Shown: one piece after another, positions 45,344 to 54,687 of the stretch
How the letters are laid out: each line of letters begins with the position of its first letter
How positions within the stretch are numbered: position 1 is the stretch's first letter
From: Bacteroidales bacterium
GTDB lineage: Bacteria; Bacteroidota; Bacteroidia; Bacteroidales; F082
Direction: 5' to 3'
NCBI GenBank assembly: GCA_017428285.1
Contig: JAFRRE010000176.1
Span: forward strand, 21,326 to 85,325
DNA: 64,000 bases
Notes under the pieces: model-generated
Database searches by the model: none
Seen by the model: only the letters and a program-made list of their open reading frames with translations
Told to the model about the DNA's origin: nothing
Program-made: the position numbers and the translations under genes

Positions 45344-48300
45344 ATGAAAAGAATCTTCATCCTCGTTGTCACACTGTTAGTCAACACAATGGCCTTTGCC
45401 CAAACCCAGCAAGGCTACGTGAAGACCCTTGGCCGCCCAGAGAAGCCTGGCGAAGCCCTCGATGGCGTAACCCTCAGGGTGAAAGGAAGCCACAACACCG
45501 TAGTCAGCGACCCTAGTGGCAAGTTCTCGCTGTTGTTGACCGACTTGAAGAACGGTGATGCCTACTCGCTCCAAAGGGTGCAGAAAAACGACTACGAACT
45601 CAACGAAATCGACCTCATCGGGCGAAAGCTCGCCTTCTCCGACAAGGTACCGTTGACTATTGTCATGGTCTCATCCGAACAGCTACAGGCAGACAAGCAA
45701 CGCATTGAGAGCACAGCCTTTGCAACGGCACAGAAAAACTTTACGGCCAAAATGAGCCTGATCGAGAAACAGTTGAAAGACAACGAAATCTCCAAAGAGC
45801 AATACCAAACCGCCATCATTGACTTGCAGGACAAGTTCGAGAAGTACCAGTCGCTCATTGACGGTCTCGCCACGCACTACGCCCACACCGATTACGATAT
45901 GCTTGACGAGAAAGACCGTGAGATCAACCTCTGCATCGAGAAAGGCGACTTGGAACGTGCCGACTCACTCATCCGTCTCCTTTTCGACCCTATTAGTGTG
46001 TTGGAGCGCAATATGGAGACCCTCGCCGACATCGAGCAACAGATTGGGCAAGCCCGAGGTATTATCGCCCAAGCCAATGCCGACATGGAAGCCGTGCTGA
46101 AACAGCAGGAGAAGGATGCAGAATACCTCTACCAGCTCTTCACTATCGCTACAGCCCGTTTCGACAATGAGAAAGCTGAGTTTTATATCGACACTCGGGC
46201 TGAACTCGACACCACCAACGGCAAATGGCAACACGAAGCAGCCGACTATTATATACACCAAAACCAGTTTCATAAGGCCCAATTCTATTACAACAGAGCC
46301 ATCCGGGTGTATCGCGAAAAGGCCCAAGAAGACCCCGAAACCTACGAGCCCTATCTTGCGGATGCGCTGAACAACATGGGTGTGTCTTACCATAGCATTA
46401 TGTTCTATTATCCTGATGCCGCCGAACCATGTGAGAAGGCCCTTAGCGAGGCTGTCAACATACTACGACGTCTTGCTGATAACGACCTCTTAATCTATGG
46501 AACAGTATTGGGTGGCGCTATCACAAGTTTGGGCAACTTCTATTTAGGGCAAAAAGATTTGAAAAAAGCAAAGACCAATTTTGAAGAAGCCGTCAAGTTA
46601 CAACGACAACTCATTAAAGAGGATGACTCCGATTGGGAAACTTATTATGGACTGGCCTTAGCTCTCAGCAACTTAGGTCATGTCTACGATCTTATGGAAG
46701 ATTACAAAAAAGGAGAAAAACATCTCACCGAATCTTTGGAAACATTGCGCCAATTAGTCCAAGACAAGCACGAGGAATGTGAGGATGACTTGGCACATGT
46801 TTTAGGGGTGCTGTCTGGGCATTATCACGACACCAAGGAAGAAGCAAAGAGCCAGGCGGCCTTCGAAGAATCCGTTGCCCTTTATCGGAAACTTGCCAAG
46901 GACAATCCCCAACGATACGAACCTCAACTTGCCGATAGGCTTTACGGCCGTGGAATCACTTTGTTGGACAAGTATTATATTCAACTGTCATTCGGAATAC
47001 CTTTGGATGATGCAGATAGACAAGCTATCCAAGGTCCTCTCGCCATGCTCGAGGAAGCAAAAGACCTGTATGGGCGGTACATTGCCGAACCACTCTACAG
47101 ATCACTCTATATCGACGCACTGAAATACCTTTACTTGTTTCACCTCATCATCAATGAACCACAGAAACTCAATCAAATCGTTGAGGAGTACTGCCAAAAC
47201 CTAGCCGAGAGCAAAGACCCTAACATAGGAGCCCAAGAGTTCATCAAGCTCGTCCAAAGCGAGTCGCCAGAAACCGCAGAGAATGATTTATTCACAGCGA
47301 AAAGCCTTATGATTATGTCTGAAAACTATAGAAAATCCGCCCTATACGACGAAAGCGAAGCGAAAGGTCTTGAAGGCTTGAAAATGTTCAGAAAAATTGC
47401 GGAAGTTGACCCAACCCACGAAATTGAAGTGGCAATGGCTCTTAACAATTTTAGCTTTGTTTACGATGACACCCACCAGAACGACAAGAGAGAAGCTTGT
47501 TTAACTGAAGCCTTGGACATTTGCAGACGCTTTGCAAAGACAGACCCTGACATACTTGCCAAAGTTTTGGCCAACCTCGGATCATTATATCAAGACACTG
47601 AACGCTTCGATGAAAGCGAGAAAATGTACGAGGAATGCGTGCGGATCAGAAGACAACTGGTGAAAGCCGACCGAAAAGCCAACATGTCAGCATTGGCTTC
47701 AACATTAGGCAAGTGGGGAAACTTGTATTATAGTGCCAAAGACTACAAAAAATGCGAGCCACTTTATCAGGAAGTCTACGAGATATACCAACAGTTGTAC
47801 AAAGACAAACCATCAGTTTATAAGCCCGAACTGGCAGCAATGAAATACGCCCTCGCCAATACTTATTGGTATACCAACAGAGTAATTGAAAGTGGCACAT
47901 TTTGTATTGAAGCCTACGAGCTGTTTCTCCAGGCGGCCCAAGAAGGGGCAAAATCATACGAATATGAGAGGGGGATATTAAAATACAATTGTGAGGAATT
48001 GGCTCCATGGTTGGTTGACGAGGCTGCCGACTTCAATGACGAAGGAAAATATGAGGAAAGCGAAACCTATTACAAAAAAGCCCTGGATATATATAGGCTT
48101 TTGGCGAAAGAAAACCCTACGCAATATGATCCTGAGATTGCAGGAACGCTGAATAGCTTGGGTATCCTATACGCCAACGACAAACAATATAACAAATGTG
48201 AAGTTGCCTTCAACGAATCATTGGAAATCTACCAACGTCTTGTCAAAACCGACCCAAAGACTTATCAATCTGAAGCGTTCAGGATGAGAAACAATCTTGC

Positions 48301-48802
48301 CGCCTTGGAAGTAAACAAAGCCCAAGATTACAACGGCAATAAGCAATACGAGGAGGCCGCAGCATGCTATGTCAAGGTAATAGAAATCAGAAAAGCATTG
48401 GCAAAGGAAGACCACATCTCGAACTATAATTATGATTCTGAAGTAGCAAGTGCACTTAACAGCTTGGCTATCGTTTACGTGAATCTCAACCGATATCAAG
48501 AAAGCGAGGCTGCTTTCAAAGAGTCATTGGAAATCTACCAACGCCTATCCCAAACCGATGCCACGAAATATGAGTCGTTAATCACCCAAGCCTTGAACAA
48601 CCTTTCCATCTTGGCATCCCAATTAAGGAAAAAGGCTAACCAAGAAAAGGAAGAACAACGATACGAGGAGAGCAAAGCTTTGTTATCGCAAGCCTTGAAC
48701 ATATACAAAGATTTAGCTGAAACGAACCCTACGAAATACAATTCAGAAATCACCGCCACGTTGGCCGAAATTGAACAAATCAGAAAACTACTTAAAAAAT
48801 AA
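45344..48802 (+). CDS. Large secreted beta-sandwich/coiled-coil/TPR protein
   Basis: 1152 aa. Signal peptide LVNTMAFA; mature N-terminus QTQQGYVKTLGRPEKPGEAL opens a beta-sandwich with VVSDPSGKFSLLL, then a coiled coil (about 110-260) containing TDYDMLDEKDREINLCIEKG, and irregular TPR units to the end. The beta-sandwich is closely related to those of 50002 and 50946, and its SDPSGKFSL strand resembles SDPNGRVSL in the C-terminal part of the membrane TIR protein that follows 14 bases later. Confidence 0.85.
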   Translation: MKRIFILVVTLLVNTMAFAQTQQGYVKTLGRPEKPGEALDGVTLRVKGSHNTVVSDPSGKFSLLLTDLKNGDAYSLQRVQKNDYELNEIDLIGRKLAFSDKVPLTIVMVSSEQLQADKQRIESTAFATAQKNFTAKMSLIEKQLKDNEISKEQYQTAIIDLQDKFEKYQSLIDGLATHYAHTDYDMLDEKDREINLCIEKGDLERADSLIRLLFDPISVLERNMETLADIEQQIGQARGIIAQANADMEAVLKQQEKDAEYLYQLFTIATARFDNEKAEFYIDTRAELDTTNGKWQHEAADYYIHQNQFHKAQFYYNRAIRVYREKAQEDPETYEPYLADALNNMGVSYHSIMFYYPDAAEPCEKALSEAVNILRRLADNDLLIYGTVLGGAITSLGNFYLGQKDLKKAKTNFEEAVKLQRQLIKEDDSDWETYYGLALALSNLGHVYDLMEDYKKGEKHLTESLETLRQLVQDKHEECEDDLAHVLGVLSGHYHDTKEEAKSQAAFEESVALYRKLAKDNPQRYEPQLADRLYGRGITLLDKYYIQLSFGIPLDDADRQAIQGPLAMLEEAKDLYGRYIAEPLYRSLYIDALKYLYLFHLIINEPQKLNQIVEEYCQNLAESKDPNIGAQEFIKLVQSESPETAENDLFTAKSLMIMSENYRKSALYDESEAKGLEGLKMFRKIAEVDPTHEIEVAMALNNFSFVYDDTHQNDKREACLTEALDICRRFAKTDPDILAKVLANLGSLYQDTERFDESEKMYEECVRIRRQLVKADRKANMSALASTLGKWGNLYYSAKDYKKCEPLYQEVYEIYQQLYKDKPSVYKPELAAMKYALANTYWYTNRVIESGTFCIEAYELFLQAAQEGAKSYEYERGILKYNCEELAPWLVDEAADFNDEGKYEESETYYKKALDIYRLLAKENPTQYDPEIAGTLNSLGILYANDKQYNKCEVAFNESLEIYQRLVKTDPKTYQSEAFRMRNNLAALEVNKAQDYNGNKQYEEAAACYVKVIEIRKALAKEDHISNYNYDSEVASALNSLAIVYVNLNRYQESEAAFKESLEIYQRLSQTDATKYESLITQALNNLSILASQLRKKANQEKEEQRYEESKALLSQALNIYKDLAETNPTKYNSEITATLAEIEQIRKLLKK

Positions 48803-48816
48803 TAAAACCTCCCATC

Positions 48817-49947
48817 ATGCAAGACCAATTCAAATACTTCGCATTTATCAGCTACAACTCCAAGGACACAGCTTGGGGCAAGAAACTACAAAAGAAACTG
48901 GAACACTATCGTATGCCTGCAACCCTGTGCAGCGAGCACAACTGGCAACGCACGCCCATCAAGCCCGTTTTCTTTGCCCCTACCGACATCCAGCCGGGTG
49001 GACTTTCGGAAGAACTGCAAGAAAGGCTCAAGGCCTCGCAGAACCTCATCGTCATCTGCTCGCCCAACTCGGCCAAGTCGCAATGGGTAGGCAGGGAAAT
49101 CGAGTTCTTCCACAACCTCGGGCGCACCAAAAACATCCATTTCTTCATCGTTGATGGCATACCCCACAGCGGTGATCCCGAAACGGAGTGCTTCAACCCC
49201 GTCGTCAACCAGCTCGGTTTGCCTGAAATCCTTGGCGCCAACATCCACGAGAAGAACTACAAATGGCCCTGGCTCAACAAGGAACGCGCCTATGTGCAGC
49301 TCGTATCCAAGTTGCTCGGCGTGGAGTTCGATGCCATCTGGCAGCGCCACAAGCGCCAACTGATCCGAAAAGCCGTGGTATGGACGGTGGGCATCATTGC
49401 CGTATTGTGCGCTTTGCTATTCGTTTGGCGCGCCAACCAGCCCGTGGACGTGAACCTAAAGCTGAACGAATCATCCGTCCACAACGAGAATCTACCCCCA
49501 TTGAAAGACGCCGTGGTCACCATGACCCTCGACAACGAAATCAAGATCGACACCTTGGAATCGATGGACGGCAACTTGGTCTTCAACAACATACCGCACC
49601 GCTACCTTAACCAAGAGGTAAGATTCTCCGTCTCGTGCCCCAACTATGTCGACACGGACACCTCATTATTACTAACTCCAAATGTGACCTTGAACATAGC
49701 AAGAAACGATTCGGTCTTCGGCAAAGTCAACTTCCGCATCTATAACCCCAATGAGGAAATGTATGTCGGCAACACCACGATAAGCCTAGCCGGGCAGGAA
49801 ACCGTTTCCGACCCGAATGGGCGCGTGTCACTATTTGTCCCTTTGGAGAAGCAGCAACGCTATTACATCATCACAGGTCCACTCCTGTTCGAAAACGACA
49901 CGGTTTACATGCCCAGCGGCAAAGACGACGTGGTGCTGATCCAATGA
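48817..49947 (+). CDS. TIR-TM-beta-sandwich receptor-like protein
   Basis: 376 aa. TIR domain 1-170 (FKYFAFISYNSKDTAWGKK, FFAPTDIQPGGLSEELQE with Glu65/66 in the catalytic region, LIVICSPNSAKSQWVGREIE). One membrane helix 187-205. Exported part with two beta-sandwich units, the last carrying VSDPNGRVSLFV, similar to the N-terminal domains of the neighbouring secreted TPR proteins. I infer a TIR output controlled across the membrane by the secreted partners. It lies between two pairs of TPR genes. Confidence 0.85.
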   Translation: MQDQFKYFAFISYNSKDTAWGKKLQKKLEHYRMPATLCSEHNWQRTPIKPVFFAPTDIQPGGLSEELQERLKASQNLIVICSPNSAKSQWVGREIEFFHNLGRTKNIHFFIVDGIPHSGDPETECFNPVVNQLGLPEILGANIHEKNYKWPWLNKERAYVQLVSKLLGVEFDAIWQRHKRQLIRKAVVWTVGIIAVLCALLFVWRANQPVDVNLKLNESSVHNENLPPLKDAVVTMTLDNEIKIDTLESMDGNLVFNNIPHRYLNQEVRFSVSCPNYVDTDTSLLLTPNVTLNIARNDSVFGKVNFRIYNPNEEMYVGNTTISLAGQETVSDPNGRVSLFVPLEKQQRYYIITGPLLFENDTVYMPSGKDDVVLIQ

Positions 49948-50001
49948 TGAGCAAACAGCATCCTTGAAATTCTTTCAGTATCGACATATAAAACCAACCC
50001 A

Positions 50002-50949
50002 ATGAAACACAAGCCTTTACTATTCCTCATCTTGTTCACGACACCCCTTTGGGTTACAGCCCAGACCCAGCAAGGCTACATCAAGACCATCGGTCGACCC
50101 GACAAGCCTGGCGTTGTGCTTGGCGATGTCGTGGTGCAAGCCAAGGGCATGTTCAACCCCGTAACCAGCGACAATAGCGGTGCCTTCAGCATCACTGTTC
50201 CAGGCAAGAATGATGGCGACCCCATCGTCTTTTTGAGAATACAGAAAAAAGGCTACGAATTGAAAGACAAGGACTTTGTTGGCCGCCAACATGTTTGCTC
50301 TTCGCGCGTTCCCCTTATCATCCAAATGGTTGATGTAAAGCAGTTGGCCGCGGACAAGAAGCGCATTGAGGACAATGCCTACCGTGTGGCCGAGGAAAAC
50401 TACCAGAAAAAGCTGACGGAATTGGAGGCCCAAAAAGAAGAGGGGGAAATCACTGCCGAGAAATACCGTCAGGAGCTTGCGGGCCTGCAAGAAAAATACG
50501 AAAAATACCTCTCCTTGGTGGGCGACATGGCCGACCGCTATGCCCGCACCGACTACGACCAACTGGACTCCATCGACTATCAGATCAACGTATGCATCGA
50601 AAACGGCGAGTTCGACAAGGCCGACTCGCTCATCCACACCGTGTTCGACCCCGAAACCGTATTGGAACGCAACCGCGCCGCCAAGCAAGAAATTCAGGAT
50701 AGGATCGCCCTCGCCCAAAGCGTCATCGACAAGGCCAACGCCGATCGTGAGGCAATCCTACAAGATATAGAATACGCCAAGCGTTTGGCTTCCATATGCG
50801 AGAACCTCGCTCAGGAATACATCTTAATGGAAGAGAAAGAGAAAGCCGTCGAATGTTTGGAAAAGTCATTGGAAATCAAGTCTATACTCTACGGTGAGGA
50901 GAGCGAAGAAGTAAATGAAATCAATAACAGGATTAAGGAATTAAAATGA
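50002..50949 (+). CDS. Secreted beta-sandwich/coiled-coil protein (short paralogue)
   Basis: 315 aa. Signal peptide ending VTAQ, QTQQGYIKTIGRPDKPG beta-sandwich (VTSDNSGAFSITV), a coiled coil with DYDQLDSIDYQINVCIENGE, and one or two TPR-like helices at the C-terminus (CENLAQEYILMEEKEKAVE). It looks like the 45344 or 50946 product without the TPR array. Its stop overlaps the 50946 start (ATGA). Confidence 0.82.
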   Translation: MKHKPLLFLILFTTPLWVTAQTQQGYIKTIGRPDKPGVVLGDVVVQAKGMFNPVTSDNSGAFSITVPGKNDGDPIVFLRIQKKGYELKDKDFVGRQHVCSSRVPLIIQMVDVKQLAADKKRIEDNAYRVAEENYQKKLTELEAQKEEGEITAEKYRQELAGLQEKYEKYLSLVGDMADRYARTDYDQLDSIDYQINVCIENGEFDKADSLIHTVFDPETVLERNRAAKQEIQDRIALAQSVIDKANADREAILQDIEYAKRLASICENLAQEYILMEEKEKAVECLEKSLEIKSILYGEESEEVNEINNRIKELK

Positions 50950-53135
50950 AAATCAAGATTCTATTATGCCTTGTTTGGGCCACTGTGGGGCAATCCATCT
51001 TTGCACAAACCCAGCAAGGCTATGTGAAGACCAAAGGCCGCATGGTGAACGGCAAGCATGTTCCCGGCCAAGGCTTGAAAGGAGCCACAGTATCCATCCA
51101 AGACCGCACTCCCGTGGTCGTGCAGAATACCGACGGTTCTTTCTCATTCCCCATCCCCTCAAAAACCTTCATGGTGACTAACGTGCAGAAAAACGGCTAC
51201 CAACTCGTGGATAACGATGTCATACGAAGCTCTTACACGTATTCCAGCAATCCCATCTATTTAGTGATGGAAACGCCCGAACAACAGCAACAAGACCAAC
51301 TGACGGCAGAGCGTAAAATCAGAAGAAACCTCCAAAGGCAACTTCAGGAAAAAGAAGACGAGATAGAAGATCTCAAGGCACAACAAAAAATCTCAGATGA
51401 AGAATACCGTGCCGCCTTGCAGAAACTCTATTCGGAACAAGGAAACAACGAGCAGCTTATCGAAGACATGGCCAAACGTTACTCCGAGTTGGACTACGAC
51501 CAACTGGATGAATTCTACCGCCAAGTCTCATACAACATCGAGAACGGCAATCTGGTGAAGGCCGACTCGCTGCTCCGCTCTCGTGGCGACATCAACAAAC
51601 AGGTGGCCGACATCCTCCAACGTGGGCAGACCTTACAAGAGGAGAAGGAACAGCTGCAAAAGGCAGAAGCCGTGCAACAAGCTGACGTTGAGGAAGCCGC
51701 CCGACGCTGCTACAGCTATTACGAGACCTTCGCGGCACAACACCTGAACGACACGGCCGCTTATTTCCTCGAACTGCGGGCAAGTTTGGACACTACCAAC
51801 ATAAACTGGCAGATGGACGCAGGGGATTTTATTCGCATATACATTGCTGATAATGACAAAGTGATTGGGTACTGCCAAAGGGTATTGCATCATGAATTCC
51901 GTGAATATGGGGAAATCCACCCTAATGTGGCTGCGAGCTACAACAATTTGGGTATGATGTACGCCAATCAAGGAGAATTCAATAAAGCCAGCGAATATTA
52001 CAACAAGGCTCTTTCCATTCAGTTGTCCCTCTTAGGAGAAAACCACCCCCATGTGGCTTCAACATACTCCAACATGGGTATCCTAAGTAGCATACAAGGC
52101 GATTACGCCAAGGCTTTGGAGTGTTTCAATAAAGCAGTGAGCATCATGGAAAGCCTTTTCGGAGAAAACCATCCAGAACTGGCCATAGAATACAACAATC
52201 TCGGTTACGTTTACGGCAATTTGGGCGATTTTGACAAAGCCCTAGAGTATTACAACAAAGCTTCGTCCATTTATGAACTCAACTTTGGGGAAGAAAACCC
52301 AGGACTAGCCCTGTCTTTCAACAACACTGGCACCATTTACGAAATGCTGGCTCAATACGATAAGGCCTTTGAATACTACAATAGGGCATTAGCCATCCGA
52401 AAAAATGTTTTAGGAGAAAAGCATCCTGATATTGCCAGCAGTTACATTTGTTTGGGATCCGTTTGTACTTATAGGAATGACTTCGACAAGGCTTTGGAAT
52501 ACTACAACAAAGCCTTGTCCATTCGACAAACGTTTTGGGGAGAAAACCATCCCACTGTGGCCAACAGTTACAACAACATCGGCTACACGTATGACAGTCA
52601 AGGTGACCACAATAAGGCTATGGAATATTACAATAAGGCTTTGGCCATCCAGCTGGATTTCTTCGGAGAAAACAATTTGGATGTAGCCACTACCTATAAT
52701 AATATTGGCTACGCATACTCTATTCAAGAAGACTATGACAAAGCTGCCGAATACTGTGAAAAGGCACTTAAGATCAGGATAGCCATTTTAGGGGAAAACC
52801 ATCCCGAAGTCGCCAAAAGCTACGGCAATACGGGGTATCTGCTATACGTCAAAGGTGAATACGAGGACGCTTTGGCATATTGTAAAAAGGCACTTGAAAC
52901 CCAGAAGGCTTTTTATGGAGAAAACCATCCTGATCCGGCAACTTCTTATGGTTATATAGGAGACATCTATCTCGCGCAAGGGAACTATCAGTCTGCATTA
53001 GAAAACCATAGCAAAGCTTTGGAAATCAAAAATACCATCTATGGTCCTGAAGATCCAAGAACGATAAGGACCAAAGGCATAATCTCTGAAATCCAGGCCA
53101 AACTGAAAGAACAAGAAAACAAACCCAATGAATAA
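50946..53135 (+). CDS. Secreted beta-sandwich/coiled-coil/TPR protein (42-residue kinesin-light-chain-type repeats)
   Basis: 729 aa. Signal peptide ending SIFA, QTQQGYVKTKGRMVNG beta-sandwich, coiled coil (about 115-250) with DYDQLDEFYRQVSYNIENG, then nine to ten TPR units of 42 residues (SYNNLGxxYxxQGDxxKALEYYNKALSI, xLLGENHPxVA). The GENHP loops are those of TPR_12/kinesin light chain repeats, which bind peptides. Its end overlaps the next gene by 8 bases. Confidence 0.88.
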   Translation: MKIKILLCLVWATVGQSIFAQTQQGYVKTKGRMVNGKHVPGQGLKGATVSIQDRTPVVVQNTDGSFSFPIPSKTFMVTNVQKNGYQLVDNDVIRSSYTYSSNPIYLVMETPEQQQQDQLTAERKIRRNLQRQLQEKEDEIEDLKAQQKISDEEYRAALQKLYSEQGNNEQLIEDMAKRYSELDYDQLDEFYRQVSYNIENGNLVKADSLLRSRGDINKQVADILQRGQTLQEEKEQLQKAEAVQQADVEEAARRCYSYYETFAAQHLNDTAAYFLELRASLDTTNINWQMDAGDFIRIYIADNDKVIGYCQRVLHHEFREYGEIHPNVAASYNNLGMMYANQGEFNKASEYYNKALSIQLSLLGENHPHVASTYSNMGILSSIQGDYAKALECFNKAVSIMESLFGENHPELAIEYNNLGYVYGNLGDFDKALEYYNKASSIYELNFGEENPGLALSFNNTGTIYEMLAQYDKAFEYYNRALAIRKNVLGEKHPDIASSYICLGSVCTYRNDFDKALEYYNKALSIRQTFWGENHPTVANSYNNIGYTYDSQGDHNKAMEYYNKALAIQLDFFGENNLDVATTYNNIGYAYSIQEDYDKAAEYCEKALKIRIAILGENHPEVAKSYGNTGYLLYVKGEYEDALAYCKKALETQKAFYGENHPDPATSYGYIGDIYLAQGNYQSALENHSKALEIKNTIYGPEDPRTIRTKGIISEIQAKLKEQENKPNE

Positions 53136-54687
53136 CAACATACTCCTCATCGGCACGCACCCCATCCGAGAGAACATCATTAGTCAATACCAGGTCTTGG
53201 GGCATAGCATTGTTGCCTTCCCTGACTTTGCCTCCGTTGACAGCTCCAAAACGTATCATGAGGTGTGCATCCTGCCCAACGACATTTCCGATTACGACCT
53301 CATGCAAGACTTGGAGGCCTGGGCCATTAACTATCCTGAAACCCCAGACGGCCAATCGAAGCCCTTGTGTCACCTGATGTTGAGCGACAAGGTGACGCTA
53401 TGGCTGCTGCAAACCCTCGACCTCTATCCCGAAATCCACAAGAAGTTCGAGTTGTATGCCTTTACCATGGAAGACCAATGGGCGAAAAACGTGTTTTGCG
53501 GCCTCGGTAAAAACAGCATTCCCTACCCTCCCTTGGACAGAGAGAAGATTGACGCCAACTCAAACAAGACGGTGCATTTGGTCATCGCAGGCTTCAGCGA
53601 TCTGGGCGAAAGCCTTGCCCTCCATGCCGCCCTCACTGCTCATTTCCCCAACTACGAGCGTAACCATGCCTTACGCACACGCATCACCATCGTGGACGAA
53701 AACCTGTCGTCGAAAAGAGACGCCTTCGTGCAACGCTACACCAACCTCTTCGAGCATGCCCACTACAGATGCATCGACCTGAAACAGCGTAGTATGACGC
53801 AATACCATCAACCTTTGTATCACTCTTCAAGAGAAGATTTTGTCGATGTGGAATGGGAGTTTGTGGACGGCGACTTCTACAATCCGCTGTTGCAGCGCAA
53901 ACTCAACCTATGGGGCAACAACAAAGAACAATTGCTCACCCTCGCACTCTGCGATGCCGACTACGCCATGAACTTCGACCGTGCCCTCGCCTTGCCCAAA
54001 GCCATTTACCAAAACGACGTCCCTGTACTCATCTACCTCAAAAGGTCTGATATGATGAACAAGGTGCGCGAGAACGAAGGATTCCGCAACCTCTACCCTA
54101 TCGGGATGGATGACTGCGGCTACGACGTGCAACTGCCCCTTTTGCAGATGGCCAAACGGCTCAACTACTTCTACACCTGCAGCTTCGGGCAAAAAGGCCT
54201 GCCTACCGACATGCCCATCGAGGAGATTGAGGCCGAATGGCGCAAGCTGAGTTCGTTCAGTATGCGTTACTCCAATATTTACAACGTGATGACCATCGCC
54301 ACCAAGATGCGCTCGCTCGGACACCAAGAAAAGGATTGGGACAAGTTCTATGCCTTGACACAAGAAGAAGTGGAGACGCTCTCTGCCGTCGAGCATAGCC
54401 GCTGGAGCGTGGATCGCCTGATACTGGGCTTCCGTCCGCCCACCAACACCGAACGTGAGGAAATCCGCAACAACATCCGAGCCTTCATCAAAGCCAAGAA
54501 AACCGGCAGCGATGCGCCACAAATCGACCTGAAGAACTTCTACAAGAAGCAAAAAGTGCACTACGACCTCTGCTCCTACCGCGAGCTACAGGAAGACAAA
54601 ACGGGGCAGAACGTGCGCGTCTACGACTATGACCTCACAGCCTGCATACCACTGATAGCGCAATCCTTTAACGAAGCACAGCCATGA
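53128..54687 (+). CDS. Soluble TrkA-like/RyR-like protein
   Basis: 519 aa, no signal peptide or membrane helix. It begins with NILLIGTHPIRENIISQY, and a second Rossmann-like unit near 150 reads VHLVIAGFSDLGESLALHAAL. The C-terminal ~110 residues resemble the RyR-like module: AVEHSRWSVDRLILGFRPP, then KKQKVHYDLCSYREL and YDYDLTACIPLI. It is the cytosolic counterpart of the 40281 product. A role as a nucleotide sensor feeding the FHA-trypsin gene (ATGA overlap) is inferred from order. Confidence 0.75.
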   Translation: MNNNILLIGTHPIRENIISQYQVLGHSIVAFPDFASVDSSKTYHEVCILPNDISDYDLMQDLEAWAINYPETPDGQSKPLCHLMLSDKVTLWLLQTLDLYPEIHKKFELYAFTMEDQWAKNVFCGLGKNSIPYPPLDREKIDANSNKTVHLVIAGFSDLGESLALHAALTAHFPNYERNHALRTRITIVDENLSSKRDAFVQRYTNLFEHAHYRCIDLKQRSMTQYHQPLYHSSREDFVDVEWEFVDGDFYNPLLQRKLNLWGNNKEQLLTLALCDADYAMNFDRALALPKAIYQNDVPVLIYLKRSDMMNKVRENEGFRNLYPIGMDDCGYDVQLPLLQMAKRLNYFYTCSFGQKGLPTDMPIEEIEAEWRKLSSFSMRYSNIYNVMTIATKMRSLGHQEKDWDKFYALTQEEVETLSAVEHSRWSVDRLILGFRPPTNTEREEIRNNIRAFIKAKKTGSDAPQIDLKNFYKKQKVHYDLCSYRELQEDKTGQNVRVYDYDLTACIPLIAQSFNEAQP

